This document shows, piece by piece, positions 8,564 through 17,607 of a stretch of 64,000 nt of DNA (position 1 is the first letter of the stretch; the number at the start of each line of letters is the position of its first letter). Under the pieces are notes generated by a model, which had not been told where the DNA came from, made no database searches, and saw only the letters and a program-made list of their open reading frames with translations. A program made the translations under genes and the position numbers. The DNA lies in NCBI RefSeq assembly GCF_900129635.1, contig NZ_FSRB01000001.1, positions 2,581,501 through 2,645,500 of the forward strand, read 5' to 3'. This stretch comes from Singulisphaera sp. GP187. Its GTDB lineage: Bacteria; Planctomycetota; Planctomycetia; Isosphaerales; Isosphaeraceae.

Positions 8564-9951
8564 CAAAGCGTCCTCCGCAACCATTCCGCGGCCGGTCTGA
8601 CTTCCGTCCTGGCCTCAACCAGGTGGCGGGGGACCAGCGTGGGCCAGTACCCGAAAGCAGGGCGGGCCGAGGGCCTGCCCGTGGCATAGCCCGCGATCCC
8701 CGACGGCCCCGAAGTGACCAGGGGGGCGAACTCGCGGCAGAACCGCTCGACCGCCTTGCGGTTCGGGTCGCGCACGCTGACTCTCAGCATGACCTCGAAG
8801 GGAGGAGACGATGCCCCCACCACCCCCGGCACCACGCTCCCTGCGCCAATGCATTCGACCAGCGAGTTGGCCAGTTCAAACCCCGCGCGCCGGACCCGCT
8901 CCAGCACGATCCAACCCGACGCGTGCGCCTTCGCCTCGGCCCCACGGCCAACCACGGCGAGCAAACCGCTCGCCGTCCAGCCGTCGCGATAGACCGCGGC
9001 GACTTTGAGCCGATCGCTCGGCGGCCGGCCGGTCGCTCCCCGAAGCAACACGCGATTCAGGCCATCCTCGGTCAGTGAGATCGTGGTCAGGTCCACATCG
9101 ACGTCGGGCGTTCGATAACAGGTGGGGTCGTCGATCTCGTAGACGATCTGCTCGGCCACCGTCCCGACACTGACCAGCCCCCCGGTTCCGTCCGGCTTGG
9201 TGATCACGCTCGTGCCGTCGGCGTCGATCTCGGCGATCGGGTAGCCGATGTTCTCGAGGTTGGGGATCTCATGCCAGCGATGCCAGAGCCCGCCGGTCGC
9301 CTGCGCCCCGCACTCGATGACATGACCGGCGGCCGACCCACCCGCCAGCCGCGTCCAGTCGTCCCAGGCCCACCCGAAGTGGGCGCAGGCCGGCCCGAGG
9401 GTCAACGAGGCATCGGCCACCCGCCCGGTCAGGACGATCCGCGCTCCCCCTCGAAGTGCCTCGGCGATCGGCTCCGCGCCCAGATAAACATTGGCACTGA
9501 CCAGGCGATCGGCCACGGTCGCGATCGGTTCCCCGGTCTCCATGTGCGCGAGGTCAACATTCTCTCGAATCCAGCGCGGGATCGAGCCCAGCAGGTCGTC
9601 GCCCGTCACGACCCCGAGCGGCTCGGCCCCCTGCCCCGCGGCCTCGAGAATCTCCGCACACCGCCGGGCGCACGCACTCGCATTGAGCCCGCCCGCATTG
9701 GTGACGACCCGCAGGCCCGCCTGTTCCTTCAAGAGTGGCGTCAACCGCTCGAGCAATTCGGGAAAGTCGGCGACGTAGCCGGCGGCTGGATCCTTCGTGC
9801 GGAGATGGCTCAGGATGGCGAGGGTCAGTTCGGCGAGATATTCCAGAGTCAGGACATCGAGCTGGCCCGCGCTGGCCAGGAGAAAGGGCGCATCGAGGTT
9901 GTCGCCCCAGAAGCCAGCGCCGTTGCCGACACGAAGTGGGCGGTTCGCCAT
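8563..9951 (-). CDS. atuA: Acyclic terpene utilization protein AtuA (DUF1446), large subunit
   Basis: A 462-aa protein starting MANRPLRVGNGAGFWGDN, with the family blocks VVTNAGGLNASACARR, NVYLGAEPIAEAL and VLTGRVADASLTLGP. AtuA-family proteins are found in gene clusters for citronellol/geraniol and related branched acyl-CoA degradation; their biochemical role is not well settled. Here it ends exactly where the small ferredoxin-fold gene starts (TGATG), so the two pieces are made as separate but coupled polypeptides. About 215 bases with a large inverted repeat separate it from the carboxyltransferase gene upstream. Confidence 0.85.
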   Translation of the reverse strand: MANRPLRVGNGAGFWGDNLDAPFLLASAGQLDVLTLEYLAELTLAILSHLRTKDPAAGYVADFPELLERLTPLLKEQAGLRVVTNAGGLNASACARRCAEILEAAGQGAEPLGVVTGDDLLGSIPRWIRENVDLAHMETGEPIATVADRLVSANVYLGAEPIAEALRGGARIVLTGRVADASLTLGPACAHFGWAWDDWTRLAGGSAAGHVIECGAQATGGLWHRWHEIPNLENIGYPIAEIDADGTSVITKPDGTGGLVSVGTVAEQIVYEIDDPTCYRTPDVDVDLTTISLTEDGLNRVLLRGATGRPPSDRLKVAAVYRDGWTASGLLAVVGRGAEAKAHASGWIVLERVRRAGFELANSLVECIGAGSVVPGVVGASSPPFEVMLRVSVRDPNRKAVERFCREFAPLVTSGPSGIAGYATGRPSARPAFGYWPTLVPRHLVEARTEVRPAAEWLRRTL

Positions 9952-10020
9952 CGTGGCTGGCCTCCTTAGATTAGAGTCCGTCTCAGAAGGTCAGGGTGAA
10001 CCGGGAAATGAAGGACGTTT

Positions 10021-10108
10021 GGGTGCCACGGGTTCCGTACTCGGAACCCGTGCGCGCCAGGCCAAAGCATTCCCACATGGGTTCCAAGTACGGAACCGCA
10101 TGGCACCC
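10021..10108. repeat. Large imperfect inverted repeat inside the acyl-CoA operon
   Basis: The left arm at 10021-10052 (starting GGGTGCCACGGGTTCCGTAC) and the right arm at 10076-10108 (ending ACCGCATGGCACCC) are reverse complements with only a few mismatches, separated by about 23 bases. Each arm also contains its own small palindrome (GGTTCC-N-GGAACC). It lies between the stop of the carboxyltransferase gene and the start of atuA, so it could be a REP-like element or an mRNA processing/attenuation hairpin. Confidence 0.8.
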
Positions 10109-10166
10109 GGCAGATCATCAAAAACCCCCGTGGGATTCACCTTTTGGACAGACTCTTAAACTGAGC

Positions 10167-11813
10167 TTAGACCTGAAAGACACCGACCGGAAATCCATCG
10201 GTCTCACGCTGTCGTGTCGCCACGTCGAGCGCCAGGACGAGGACCTCACGGGTTTGCAGAGGATCAATGATGGCATCGACCCAACCTCGGGCCGCCGCAT
10301 AGCGGATATCGGTCTCGCGGTCGTACCGGGCCCGCAATTCATCGGCCATCGCGTTCAGTTCGCGGTCGTCAACCTGCTTGCCTTGCCGCTTTACGGTGGC
10401 AACCTGGACGTCGAGCATCGTCCGAGCCGCCTGCTGAGCGCCCATCACGGCATAACGGGCACCCGGCCACGCGAACAAGAAATTCGGGTCGAACGCCTTG
10501 CCGCAGAGCGCGTAGTGCCCCGCGCCGAACGAGTGGCCGACGATCAGGGTCAGTTTCGGAACAATGCTGTTACTGACCGCGTTCACGAGCTTGGCGCCCC
10601 GGCGGATGATCCCCGACCGCTCGGCATCGCGGCCCACATCGAACCCGTTGACGTCCTGGATGAAGAGCAACGGAACTCGCGATTGGTTGCAATCGAGCAC
10701 AAAACGGGCCGCCTTGTCGGCGCTATCGGCATAGATGACGCCGCCGAACTGGTAAGGACCTCCCCCCTCGGGCCGGAACCGGAGCCGCTGGTTGGCCACG
10801 ATCCCGACGGGAATTCCCCCCAACCTGGCGAACCCGCAAAACAAGCTCTTGCCGTAATCGGCGCGATACTCGTCGAACCGGCCGCCGTCGACCAGCGCCG
10901 CCAGGAGGTCGCGCACATCGTACTGCGCCGAGGGATCGGTCCGAACGATCGAGAAGAGATCGTCGGCCGATCGCGCCGGGGGATCGACGGGAACCCCCTC
11001 GGCCGATCCCTTGGGATCGGGAGGGAGCAGAGCGACCAGCCGGCGCAAGCGGGCGAGACAGGAATCGTCGTCGGGCTCGTGGTAGTCGACCGTCCCGCTG
11101 ATCGCCGCATGCATCCCCGCGCCACCGAGCTCCTCGTGCGTGATATCCTGGCCAATGGCCGCTTTGACCAGGGCGGGACCGGCGAGGTAGAGGCCGGAGC
11201 CTTCGGTCATCAGCACCGTGTCACAGAGGACCGGCAGATACGCCCCTCCAGCCACACAGTTGCCCATGATCGCGGCGATTTGGGGGACCCCTTGCGCCGA
11301 GAGGACGGCATTGTTACGGAAGATCCGGCCAAAGTCGTCGTCGTCGGGAAAGACCTCATCCTGCATCGGCAGAAAGACGCCCGAAGAATCGACGAGGTAG
11401 AGCAGTGGCAGCCGGTTCCGCCCCGCGATCGTCTGGGCTCGGAGCACCTTCTTGATCGTCATCGGGAAGAACGCGCCGGCCTTGACCGTGGCATCATTGG
11501 CGATGACCATCACACGCCGCCCGGCGACCACGCCGATTCCCGTGATCACCCCCGCGCCCGGGGCCCCGCCCCACTCTTCGTACAACTGATAGCCGGCCCA
11601 GAGCCCGAGCTCAAGAAATGACGAATCAGGGTCCGTCAGGGCGGTAATCCGTTCGCGCGCGGTCTTTCGTCCTTTGGCATGCTGCCGCGCGATCGCCTCG
11701 GACCCGCCCCCTTGGCGGATCCCGTCCGCCTCGGCGAGCAGGCGCACGGTCACTTCGCGCAGGTCGGGTTCCATGGGACGTCGGTGATCGGTGCCTGATT
11801 CAGCGGCCGGCAT
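10167..11813 (-). CDS. Acyl-CoA carboxylase carboxyltransferase (beta) subunit, methylcrotonyl-CoA type
   Basis: A 548-aa AccD/MccB-type carboxyltransferase, which moves CO2 from biotin to an acyl-CoA. Two crotonase-like halves are present. Markers are KGRKTARERI near residue 48, LVDSSGVFLPMQDEVFPD, GNCVAGGAYLPVLCD, EELGGAGMHAAISGTVDY and, in the second half, FIQDVNGFDVG, PKLTLIVGHSFGAGHYA and FAWPGARYAVMG. Pattern and length agree best with methylcrotonyl-CoA (or geranyl-CoA) carboxylase beta subunits. The biotin carboxylase/biotin carrier alpha subunit is not in this operon and must be encoded elsewhere if the enzyme functions. Alternative ATG at 11774. Confidence 0.88.
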   Translation of the reverse strand: MPAAESGTDHRRPMEPDLREVTVRLLAEADGIRQGGGSEAIARQHAKGRKTARERITALTDPDSSFLELGLWAGYQLYEEWGGAPGAGVITGIGVVAGRRVMVIANDATVKAGAFFPMTIKKVLRAQTIAGRNRLPLLYLVDSSGVFLPMQDEVFPDDDDFGRIFRNNAVLSAQGVPQIAAIMGNCVAGGAYLPVLCDTVLMTEGSGLYLAGPALVKAAIGQDITHEELGGAGMHAAISGTVDYHEPDDDSCLARLRRLVALLPPDPKGSAEGVPVDPPARSADDLFSIVRTDPSAQYDVRDLLAALVDGGRFDEYRADYGKSLFCGFARLGGIPVGIVANQRLRFRPEGGGPYQFGGVIYADSADKAARFVLDCNQSRVPLLFIQDVNGFDVGRDAERSGIIRRGAKLVNAVSNSIVPKLTLIVGHSFGAGHYALCGKAFDPNFLFAWPGARYAVMGAQQAARTMLDVQVATVKRQGKQVDDRELNAMADELRARYDRETDIRYAAARGWVDAIIDPLQTREVLVLALDVATRQRETDGFPVGVFQV

Positions 11814-11850
11814 ATCGTGTTGTCATTTCTTGGCAAAAGGACCCCGCGAA

Positions 11851-13038
11851 TCAAGCCCGCTCCACGACCAAGGCCACGGCGTTGCCTCCCCCGAGGCAGA
11901 GCGCGGCGACTCCGATCTTCTTGCCATGACGTTCAAGAGCATGAACGAGTGTCACGAGAACGCGAGCGCCACTGGCACCGATCGGATGCCCCAGCGCGAT
12001 CGCACCTCCGTGGACGTTGACCTTAGCGAGGTCGATCTCCAGCCCCTTCACGCAGCCGAGCAACTGCGAGGCGAACGCCTCATTGATCTCGTAGAGATCA
12101 ACGTCCTGGGGCGTTAGCCTGGCTTTGGCCAGGACGGCTCGAATCGCGCCGATGGGAGCGAGAAAGAGGTCGCACGGGTCAAGGCCCGAGATGGCCGTCG
12201 CGAGGATCCGCGCGACCGGTCGGACCCGCAACTGCTCGGCCTTCGCCTCCGAGGCGACCACCAACATCGCCGCCCCATCGCTCAGGCTCGACGAGTTACC
12301 CGCCGTCACCACCCCCTCGGCACAGAATGCCGGCTTGAGCCGCGCCAGGGCCGCCTGGTCCGACTCGGCCCGCGGCCCTTCATCGCCCTTGATCGTCGTG
12401 GAGACCCCTTTTTTGCCCTCGATCGTCACCGGGACGATCTCAAGGTCGAAGGCCCCGGAACGCTGCGCCTCGAGAGCACGGCGATGGCTCTCGCATGAAA
12501 AACTATCAAGTTCTTCACGCGAGAGCTTACACATATCGGCCGTCCGCTCGGCAGCCTCGCCCATCGGCCAGCCTTCGACCGCGCAGGTCAGGCCATCGTG
12601 CAGCATCGAGTCAACCAGCACCCCGTCGCCCAGCTTCCAGCCGCTGCGCCCTCCTCGAAGCAGGTGGGGGGCATTGCTCATGCTTTCCATCCCCCCGGCA
12701 AGAACAACATCGGCGTCCCCCGCACGGATGGCCGTTGCCGCGAGCATGACCGACCGCAAGCCCGAGCCGCAGACCATGTTGATCGTCAAGGCGCTGGCCT
12801 TCGTCGGGATCCCGGCACCAATCGCGACTTGTCGTGCCGGAGCCTGGCCGAGACCCGCCGCCAGCACGTTCCCCACAATCGCTTCGTCGACCTGGTCCGG
12901 ATCCACCTGGGATCGCGCCAGCGCTTCCTTGGCCGCGACGACCCCCAGGTCCACCGCCGACCGACCGGACAGGCCACCGAGATAGCGGCCGATCGGCGTC
13001 CGACAAGCCGAGAGAATCACGGGAATCGGACGCGACAT
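11851..13038 (-). CDS. Acetyl-CoA C-acyltransferase (thiolase)
   Basis: A 395-aa thiolase beginning [26 protein letters not shown] chose ATG 13038 because it follows GAGGGGAC and matches the family N-terminus; the open frame extends 30 codons further upstream without homology. The nucleophilic Cys is in [10 protein letters not shown], the second-site motif is [16 protein letters not shown], and the base Cys is in [13 protein letters not shown], so all three active-site elements are intact. It probably cleaves a 3-oxoacyl-CoA at the end of the pathway encoded by this operon, and it is the operon's first gene. 37 bases separate it from the carboxyltransferase. Confidence 0.9.
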   Translation of the reverse strand: MSRPIPVILSACRTPIGRYLGGLSGRSAVDLGVVAAKEALARSQVDPDQVDEAIVGNVLAAGLGQAPARQVAIGAGIPTKASALTINMVCGSGLRSVMLAATAIRAGDADVVLAGGMESMSNAPHLLRGGRSGWKLGDGVLVDSMLHDGLTCAVEGWPMGEAAERTADMCKLSREELDSFSCESHRRALEAQRSGAFDLEIVPVTIEGKKGVSTTIKGDEGPRAESDQAALARLKPAFCAEGVVTAGNSSSLSDGAAMLVVASEAKAEQLRVRPVARILATAISGLDPCDLFLAPIGAIRAVLAKARLTPQDVDLYEINEAFASQLLGCVKGLEIDLAKVNVHGGAIALGHPIGASGARVLVTLVHALERHGKKIGVAALCLGGGNAVALVVERA

Positions 13039-13171
13039 AGCGGTCCCCTCGAGATTGGGTAGGGAGGCAATCCGTTGATGCCTACCTCGCACGATCCATG
13101 CCGCGCCGTCCCAAAAGACCGGCGACATAGCCTCACCACCAAGGGGATTCTAAGAGCCACCGAGGGACAGG

Positions 13172-13540
13172 TCAACGACGACGCACAATCCGTCGATCCC
13201 GCTCGGTTGGGGCGCTCGCGGCCGCTCCGGCCTCAATCAACCCCTGACCCACGAGCGCTTTGACGTGTTTACACCCCAACGGATCGAGACCGGCGCGGCG
13301 GAAGACGAAATCAGGGCAGTCGCACTCAGGCCCGAAACTCGTCTGAGCCACGTCGTAGAGCGTCCCATCCGCCTTATTCAAGCGAAACGCACGCAAAGCG
13401 GCACCCGGTCCGCATTCGAGCGGCTCCACCAGGTAAAGGCTTTGATTGATTGTCAAATATAGGTGGCTCAACACCGTTTGGTCTCGCGTTTGAGTCCCGA
13501 ACGACTGACCGCGCTCATGAATCATTGGCGGCGCCTCCAT
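13172..13540 (-). CDS. Small SWIM-type zinc-finger protein
   Basis: A 122-aa protein whose centre reads ECDCPDFVFRRAGLDPLGCKHVKALV. This is the CxC...CxH arrangement of the SWIM zinc finger, a DNA- or protein-binding module. The rest is a short N-terminal beta-rich part (HLYLTINQSLYLVEP, YDVAQTSFG) and a charged C-terminal tail. No other domain is present, so it is a stand-alone SWIM protein. A second start, ATG 13525 (MIHERGQSF), is also possible. It is transcribed in the same direction as the thiolase operon but 130 bases apart, and probably forms its own unit. Confidence 0.7.
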   Translation of the reverse strand: MEAPPMIHERGQSFGTQTRDQTVLSHLYLTINQSLYLVEPLECGPGAALRAFRLNKADGTLYDVAQTSFGPECDCPDFVFRRAGLDPLGCKHVKALVGQGLIEAGAAASAPTERDRRIVRRR

Positions 13541-13967
13541 CTATACAAATAGTACGTAGTCAGAGGCGGTTTGGCAAGTCGGACAGACCTCAAAATCAGG
13601 TTCGGCACATCCTATTATTCGGATTGTGTGGATGCAGAATCCCCTGATTTCCTCAGGCGAGCGAGCCCCGGCTGGGCGCTGGCACTTCGCCTAGACTGTC
13701 CCATAAGGGGAACATAAAAGCACCCGAACAACGCATAAGTAGCACCAGAACACACCACCAACCTGGCGACATCACCGAAGCTTCATGGGCGTTGATCGAA
13801 CCGCACATCCCAAGGGGTTCGTCCCGGCGGCCGCCCGTACGCGGAAACGGCGTTGCGAGAATCGCCGGGCCAGGCGGTTTCTGATACCATTGACAAGAAT
13901 TTACGGCGACGCCGGTCTGCTAAAAGGACGATGTAGAGAATTGAGTTCGCACCAGGAGAAGCCCTCA
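13541..13967. other. Divergent intergenic region
   Basis: About 430 bases lie between the divergently transcribed SWIM gene and the secreted protein at 13968. AT-rich stretches near 13541-13560 and 13595-13620 may hold promoters. I see no ORF with homology and no strong repeat. Confidence 0.4.
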
Positions 13968-14834
13968 ATGGGTCGGATCGCTGGCTGTGTTCTGGCCGTG
14001 CTGCTTACCCCGATGGGCATAGCCGCCGGGTTGATCGACTCCCCCACCGACCTGTCGAACTGGATCACGTTACCACCGCCCCAAGTGGGCGACGATCGCT
14101 GGAACGCCGCGAACGCCGACTCCCAACATGAGTGGGTCGTCCTCCTGCGCGGCGATCGACCGTCGGTGCGCCCGCGCATCGACGCTCGGGAGAAGGGCTC
14201 ACCCTACCCCGAGAGGCAGGAGGCGTATCCGCCGATGCCTTTCACCATCCAGCAGGGTTCAATGCAGGAGGGGCTCTCCGGGGAGTGGTTTAGCGTCCAA
14301 GTGACCGACGGCTGGGTCATTGGCTTCGACAAGGGCGAGTGGGGTGGCGCGCTCTGGTGGTTCTCGCCCGACGGGAAGAAGCGGTACAAGATCTCGGGCG
14401 ACCAAGTTTCCGGCTTCTTCAAGACCGACGCGGGACTGCTGGCCTTGTCGGGCATCGCACACGGGACCATCTCACGCGGCCGGATCATCCGCTTGACCAG
14501 GGGCGGAGATGGTTTCTGGCATTCGGAGCATTTTGTCGATCTGAAGGGGGCTCCGGAGACGGCCGTCATAGGTGCCGACGGGGCCTTGATCGTGGCGACG
14601 CATGACCGACTGCTTCGCGTCCATCTTGACTCCGGGAGTATCGACGTGCTCCTGAAAGATGCCTTCTGGGGCGGACTCGACCCGAAGTCGATGATCCTGG
14701 CTCCGTCGGGAGCGATCTATCTTGGGATGAGGCACGGGGTCACCCAGGTCGAAAAGATGGGTGCGGCCTACAGGGCCAAGTGGCTCATCCCGAACGCCGA
14801 GTTCGATCGACGACTCCCGGAGGGGTTCAGATAG
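13968..14834 (+). CDS. Secreted protein of unknown function
   Basis: I place the start at ATG 13968, which follows AGGAGAAG and opens a clear signal peptide (MGRIAGCVLAVLLTPMGIAAG); the frame extends upstream without homology. The mature part (~265 aa) is rich in Trp and Gly strands (GEWGGALWWFSPDGKKRYKI, GGLDPKSMILAPSGAIYLG), suggesting a beta-propeller or other all-beta fold that reads out a value, but no family is recognised. It stands alone, convergent with the MFS transporter gene downstream. Confidence 0.7.
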   Translation: MGRIAGCVLAVLLTPMGIAAGLIDSPTDLSNWITLPPPQVGDDRWNAANADSQHEWVVLLRGDRPSVRPRIDAREKGSPYPERQEAYPPMPFTIQQGSMQEGLSGEWFSVQVTDGWVIGFDKGEWGGALWWFSPDGKKRYKISGDQVSGFFKTDAGLLALSGIAHGTISRGRIIRLTRGGDGFWHSEHFVDLKGAPETAVIGADGALIVATHDRLLRVHLDSGSIDVLLKDAFWGGLDPKSMILAPSGAIYLGMRHGVTQVEKMGAAYRAKWLIPNAEFDRRLPEGFR

Positions 14835-14995
14835 GACTCGAACTAGGCCCGAATCCACTGTGACCCTGCCTTTTCTCCTGACCACCGGTTTCTTTATTTC
14901 ACACTGAGCCATACCACTGCGCTGGCTGTCGATCTCACAACGATGTCCATCCTTCAATTCAGCCAAAGACCTCACCCTCCCCGCTCGCCTCGGGA

Positions 14996-16441
14996 TCATG
15001 CAAGCAGTCCCGGCTCAACGGGAGGTTGATCGACGGCGATCGGTTTCGAGGGGTCGATCAAGGTCCAGCACAAGGCGGCCATGATAAACACAGCGACATA
15101 CGTGGCGAACGCCGAATCGTAACCGGAAAGGACGGCGAGATGGCGGTCGATCGAGGGGAGTTGGGTGATCGTGAGCTCTTGCGCAGCCGCCCGGGTGGCG
15201 AGGGAGCGCTCGACCAGCGTCCCTGTTAACCAGCCAGCCAGGGCGTTGCCGAGGGTTCCGATCGTGTTCATGCAGGCTGCGGTCACCGCGGCGTGCTCGC
15301 GGCCAAGATCCTGGCAGGTGGCCCAGGAGGAACCGAGGGTCAGGTCGACGCAAAAGGCGGCGAGGGAGATCAGGAGGCAGAACAGGTGAACGTTATCGGT
15401 GTGGCTGGCACCCCACCAGCAGGCCGCCCCGGTGGAGAGCGCGGTCATGCCGAGCACGCGCCGGGCCAGCCGTCGATCCCCCAGGAGACGCGCCAGCCCA
15501 TTCACGCAGAACCCACCCAAGAAACAGCCGGCCGCTCCAATCCAGAGGGGCGCCCCTTTATACATCGCGCCGAACTTGTCGCCCGCCGACATCGAAAAGC
15601 GTTCTTCGATGTAGGTGGGCAAATAAGTCATATTGAATGCCCAGGCATAATTGATAAAGAAATACATCAGGCAGAGCGCCCACAGGCTCCGGTTGGTGAG
15701 CAAGGCCCGCCAGGGGACGCGCGAGTGAGTGGTCGAGGAATTCCACTCGGAGCCGATCAGGTCGCGCTCCGCGGCGTTGACCCCGGGGTGATCATCGGGG
15801 CGATCGCGAAACCAGAGGCCGAACGCAACGCACCAGACCAGGCCGATCATGCCGAACAGGAGGAAGGCCGATCGCCAGCCCATCAGCGGAGCGGAGGTGG
15901 CGGTTCCGCCGACCAGAATTGCCAGGATCAGCGGGGTGAGGCCGCCGATGAGCCGGCCCGACATGAAGACGAGCCCCTGCGCCATCTCCCAGCTTCGCGC
16001 GGGAAACCAGTTGTGAAGCGCCCGCGTAATGTTGGGATAGGCGCCCGCCTCGCCCGCACCGAAGAGAAAGCGCAGGGCGATGAGAGCGCCCAGGCCACCG
16101 ACCAGGGTCCCGCCGACCCGAAGGCCGACCGCGGCGGTGAGGGCCGTGCAGGCCGACCACCAGACCACGATCCGGATCAAAGTGCGACGCGGACCGATCA
16201 GGTCGCCCATCGCCCCGGCCGGAATCTCGAAGACGGCGTAGGCGATCGCAAACGAAGTGATCGCCCACTTGAGCTGGGAGACGTCGGTCAGGCCAAGCTC
16301 GCCCGCGATCGACGGGGCCGCCACGCCGAAACAGGCCCGGTCGAGATAGGTGATCATCGACAGCGTGCAGGCGAAACCGAGCACCCGGTAGCGGACGCTC
16401 GTCGGCGCGGCGGACGGCGAAGCGGGCCGTGACTCCGTCAT
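14996..16441 (-). CDS. MFS transporter, anion:cation symporter (ACS) type
   Basis: A 481-aa membrane protein with the 12-helix MFS layout. The N-terminal helix segment SMITYLDRACFGVAAPSIAGEL and the loop GAMGDLIGPRRTLIRIV (MFS motif A) match the ACS subfamily, which imports sugar acids such as galactonate, glucarate and hexuronates with protons. Its ATG overlaps the stop codon of the enolase-superfamily dehydratase as TGATG, so the two are translationally coupled, which supports import of the dehydratase substrate. It is the last gene of the operon controlled, by inference, by the GntR regulator at 23973. Confidence 0.88.
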   Translation of the reverse strand: MTESRPASPSAAPTSVRYRVLGFACTLSMITYLDRACFGVAAPSIAGELGLTDVSQLKWAITSFAIAYAVFEIPAGAMGDLIGPRRTLIRIVVWWSACTALTAAVGLRVGGTLVGGLGALIALRFLFGAGEAGAYPNITRALHNWFPARSWEMAQGLVFMSGRLIGGLTPLILAILVGGTATSAPLMGWRSAFLLFGMIGLVWCVAFGLWFRDRPDDHPGVNAAERDLIGSEWNSSTTHSRVPWRALLTNRSLWALCLMYFFINYAWAFNMTYLPTYIEERFSMSAGDKFGAMYKGAPLWIGAAGCFLGGFCVNGLARLLGDRRLARRVLGMTALSTGAACWWGASHTDNVHLFCLLISLAAFCVDLTLGSSWATCQDLGREHAAVTAACMNTIGTLGNALAGWLTGTLVERSLATRAAAQELTITQLPSIDRHLAVLSGYDSAFATYVAVFIMAALCWTLIDPSKPIAVDQPPVEPGLLA

Positions 16442-17562
16442 CAGCGCGACTCGCTAATGAGGACGGATCGGACGAAGTCCTCGTTAATCGTGACCCCGAG
16501 GCCGGGGCGGTTGGGCACGAGGATCCAGCCGTCCTCGGCCTGAATCTTCTCCAAGGTCAGCTCGTGCCGGAGCGGCGAATCCTCGACGCAGTCTTCAAAG
16601 AGGAAGGCGTCGCGACAGGTCGACAGCCAGTGCAGGCTGGCGGCGGCCGTGACCGGGCTGGTGTAGCAGTGGTTACAGAGTCGGGCGCCAATCTCCTCCA
16701 CGCGTTGCCGGATGTAGGCGGCCTCGGTGAAGCCGTTGCGCGAGAGATCGACCTGGTAGACGTCGAGACAGCGGCCGTCGATCAAGGGGCGGAACGACTG
16801 CCGCCCGCACTCTTCCTCGCCCGACGCGATCGGGACGGGGGAACGGTCGCGGAGCCAGCGATAGCCCTCGTAGTCGTCGGGGCCGAGTGGTTCCTCGAGC
16901 CAGCCGATCTTGAAGTCGGCAAACGCCTTGGCCCGCTCCAGCGCGGTCCGTGCATCCCAGACACAGCCGGCGTCGATCAGCAGAGTGCCGTCATCGCCCA
17001 GCCCCCGCCGCGCTCCGGCGACGAGGTCGAGGTCGACGGCCTCACTCTGCCCCATCGGCTCCCAGCCGAATTTGACCGCGCGGTAGCCGGCCTCGCGCCA
17101 GCGCCGGCCGATCGCCGCGGTTTCCTTGCCGTCGCGGCCGAACAAGATCGAGGCATAGGCGGGGAAGCGATCGTGGAGCTTTCCCCCCAGGAGCCGGTGG
17201 ATCGGCTCGCCGAAGTGCTTGCCCTTGAGGTCCCAGAGCGCCATGTCGATGGCCGCCATGGCGGTGATGGTCGTCGACCGTCGGCCGCAGTACATCGTCC
17301 GACGGTACATCTTCTGCCAGATCCGCTCGGTTTCGAGCGGATTCTCACCGATCAGCAGCGAGCGCAGACCGGTTGCGATGTTGTGGCTGAACGGGGCGTC
17401 GATGATGGCCTTGACCATCTCCGGAGACGAGTCAGCCTCGCCGATCCCCTCCAAACCGTTGTCGGTCCGGACTCGCACCAGGACGGAGTCTTGGCTGCTC
17501 GCCGTCTTCGCCTCAACGTTCTGGATGCGAAGGATCTGGCAAACGATCTCAGTGATTTTCAT
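16441..17562 (-). CDS. Mandelate racemase/muconate lactonizing enzyme family protein (probable sugar-acid dehydratase)
   Basis: A 373-aa enolase-superfamily enzyme. The ATG at 17562 gives the family N-terminus MKITEIVCQILRIQNVEAKTA. Metal ligands are visible as Asp in LLIDAGCVWD, Glu in GWLEEPLGPDD and Glu in IASGEEECG. A candidate catalytic Lys is in RAVKFGWEP and a candidate His in ARLCNHCYTSPV. Members abstract the proton alpha to a carboxylate, most often dehydrating aldonic or uronic acids. The coupled ACS transporter supports a sugar acid as substrate; which one cannot be read from sequence. It follows the deacylase gene by 45 bases. Confidence 0.87.
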   Translation of the reverse strand: MKITEIVCQILRIQNVEAKTASSQDSVLVRVRTDNGLEGIGEADSSPEMVKAIIDAPFSHNIATGLRSLLIGENPLETERIWQKMYRRTMYCGRRSTTITAMAAIDMALWDLKGKHFGEPIHRLLGGKLHDRFPAYASILFGRDGKETAAIGRRWREAGYRAVKFGWEPMGQSEAVDLDLVAGARRGLGDDGTLLIDAGCVWDARTALERAKAFADFKIGWLEEPLGPDDYEGYRWLRDRSPVPIASGEEECGRQSFRPLIDGRCLDVYQVDLSRNGFTEAAYIRQRVEEIGARLCNHCYTSPVTAAASLHWLSTCRDAFLFEDCVEDSPLRHELTLEKIQAEDGWILVPNRPGLGVTINEDFVRSVLISESR

Positions 17563-17607
17563 GCACGCTTCCGAGCGGGTGAGTAGATGGCCAGCCAAGG
17601 ACCCGAA

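Noticed and set aside
8204..8584. Reading the AtuA split as a sequencing frameshift.
   Set aside because: Both frames end and start cleanly as TGATG and both parts are complete at the join, which fits coupled separate genes better.
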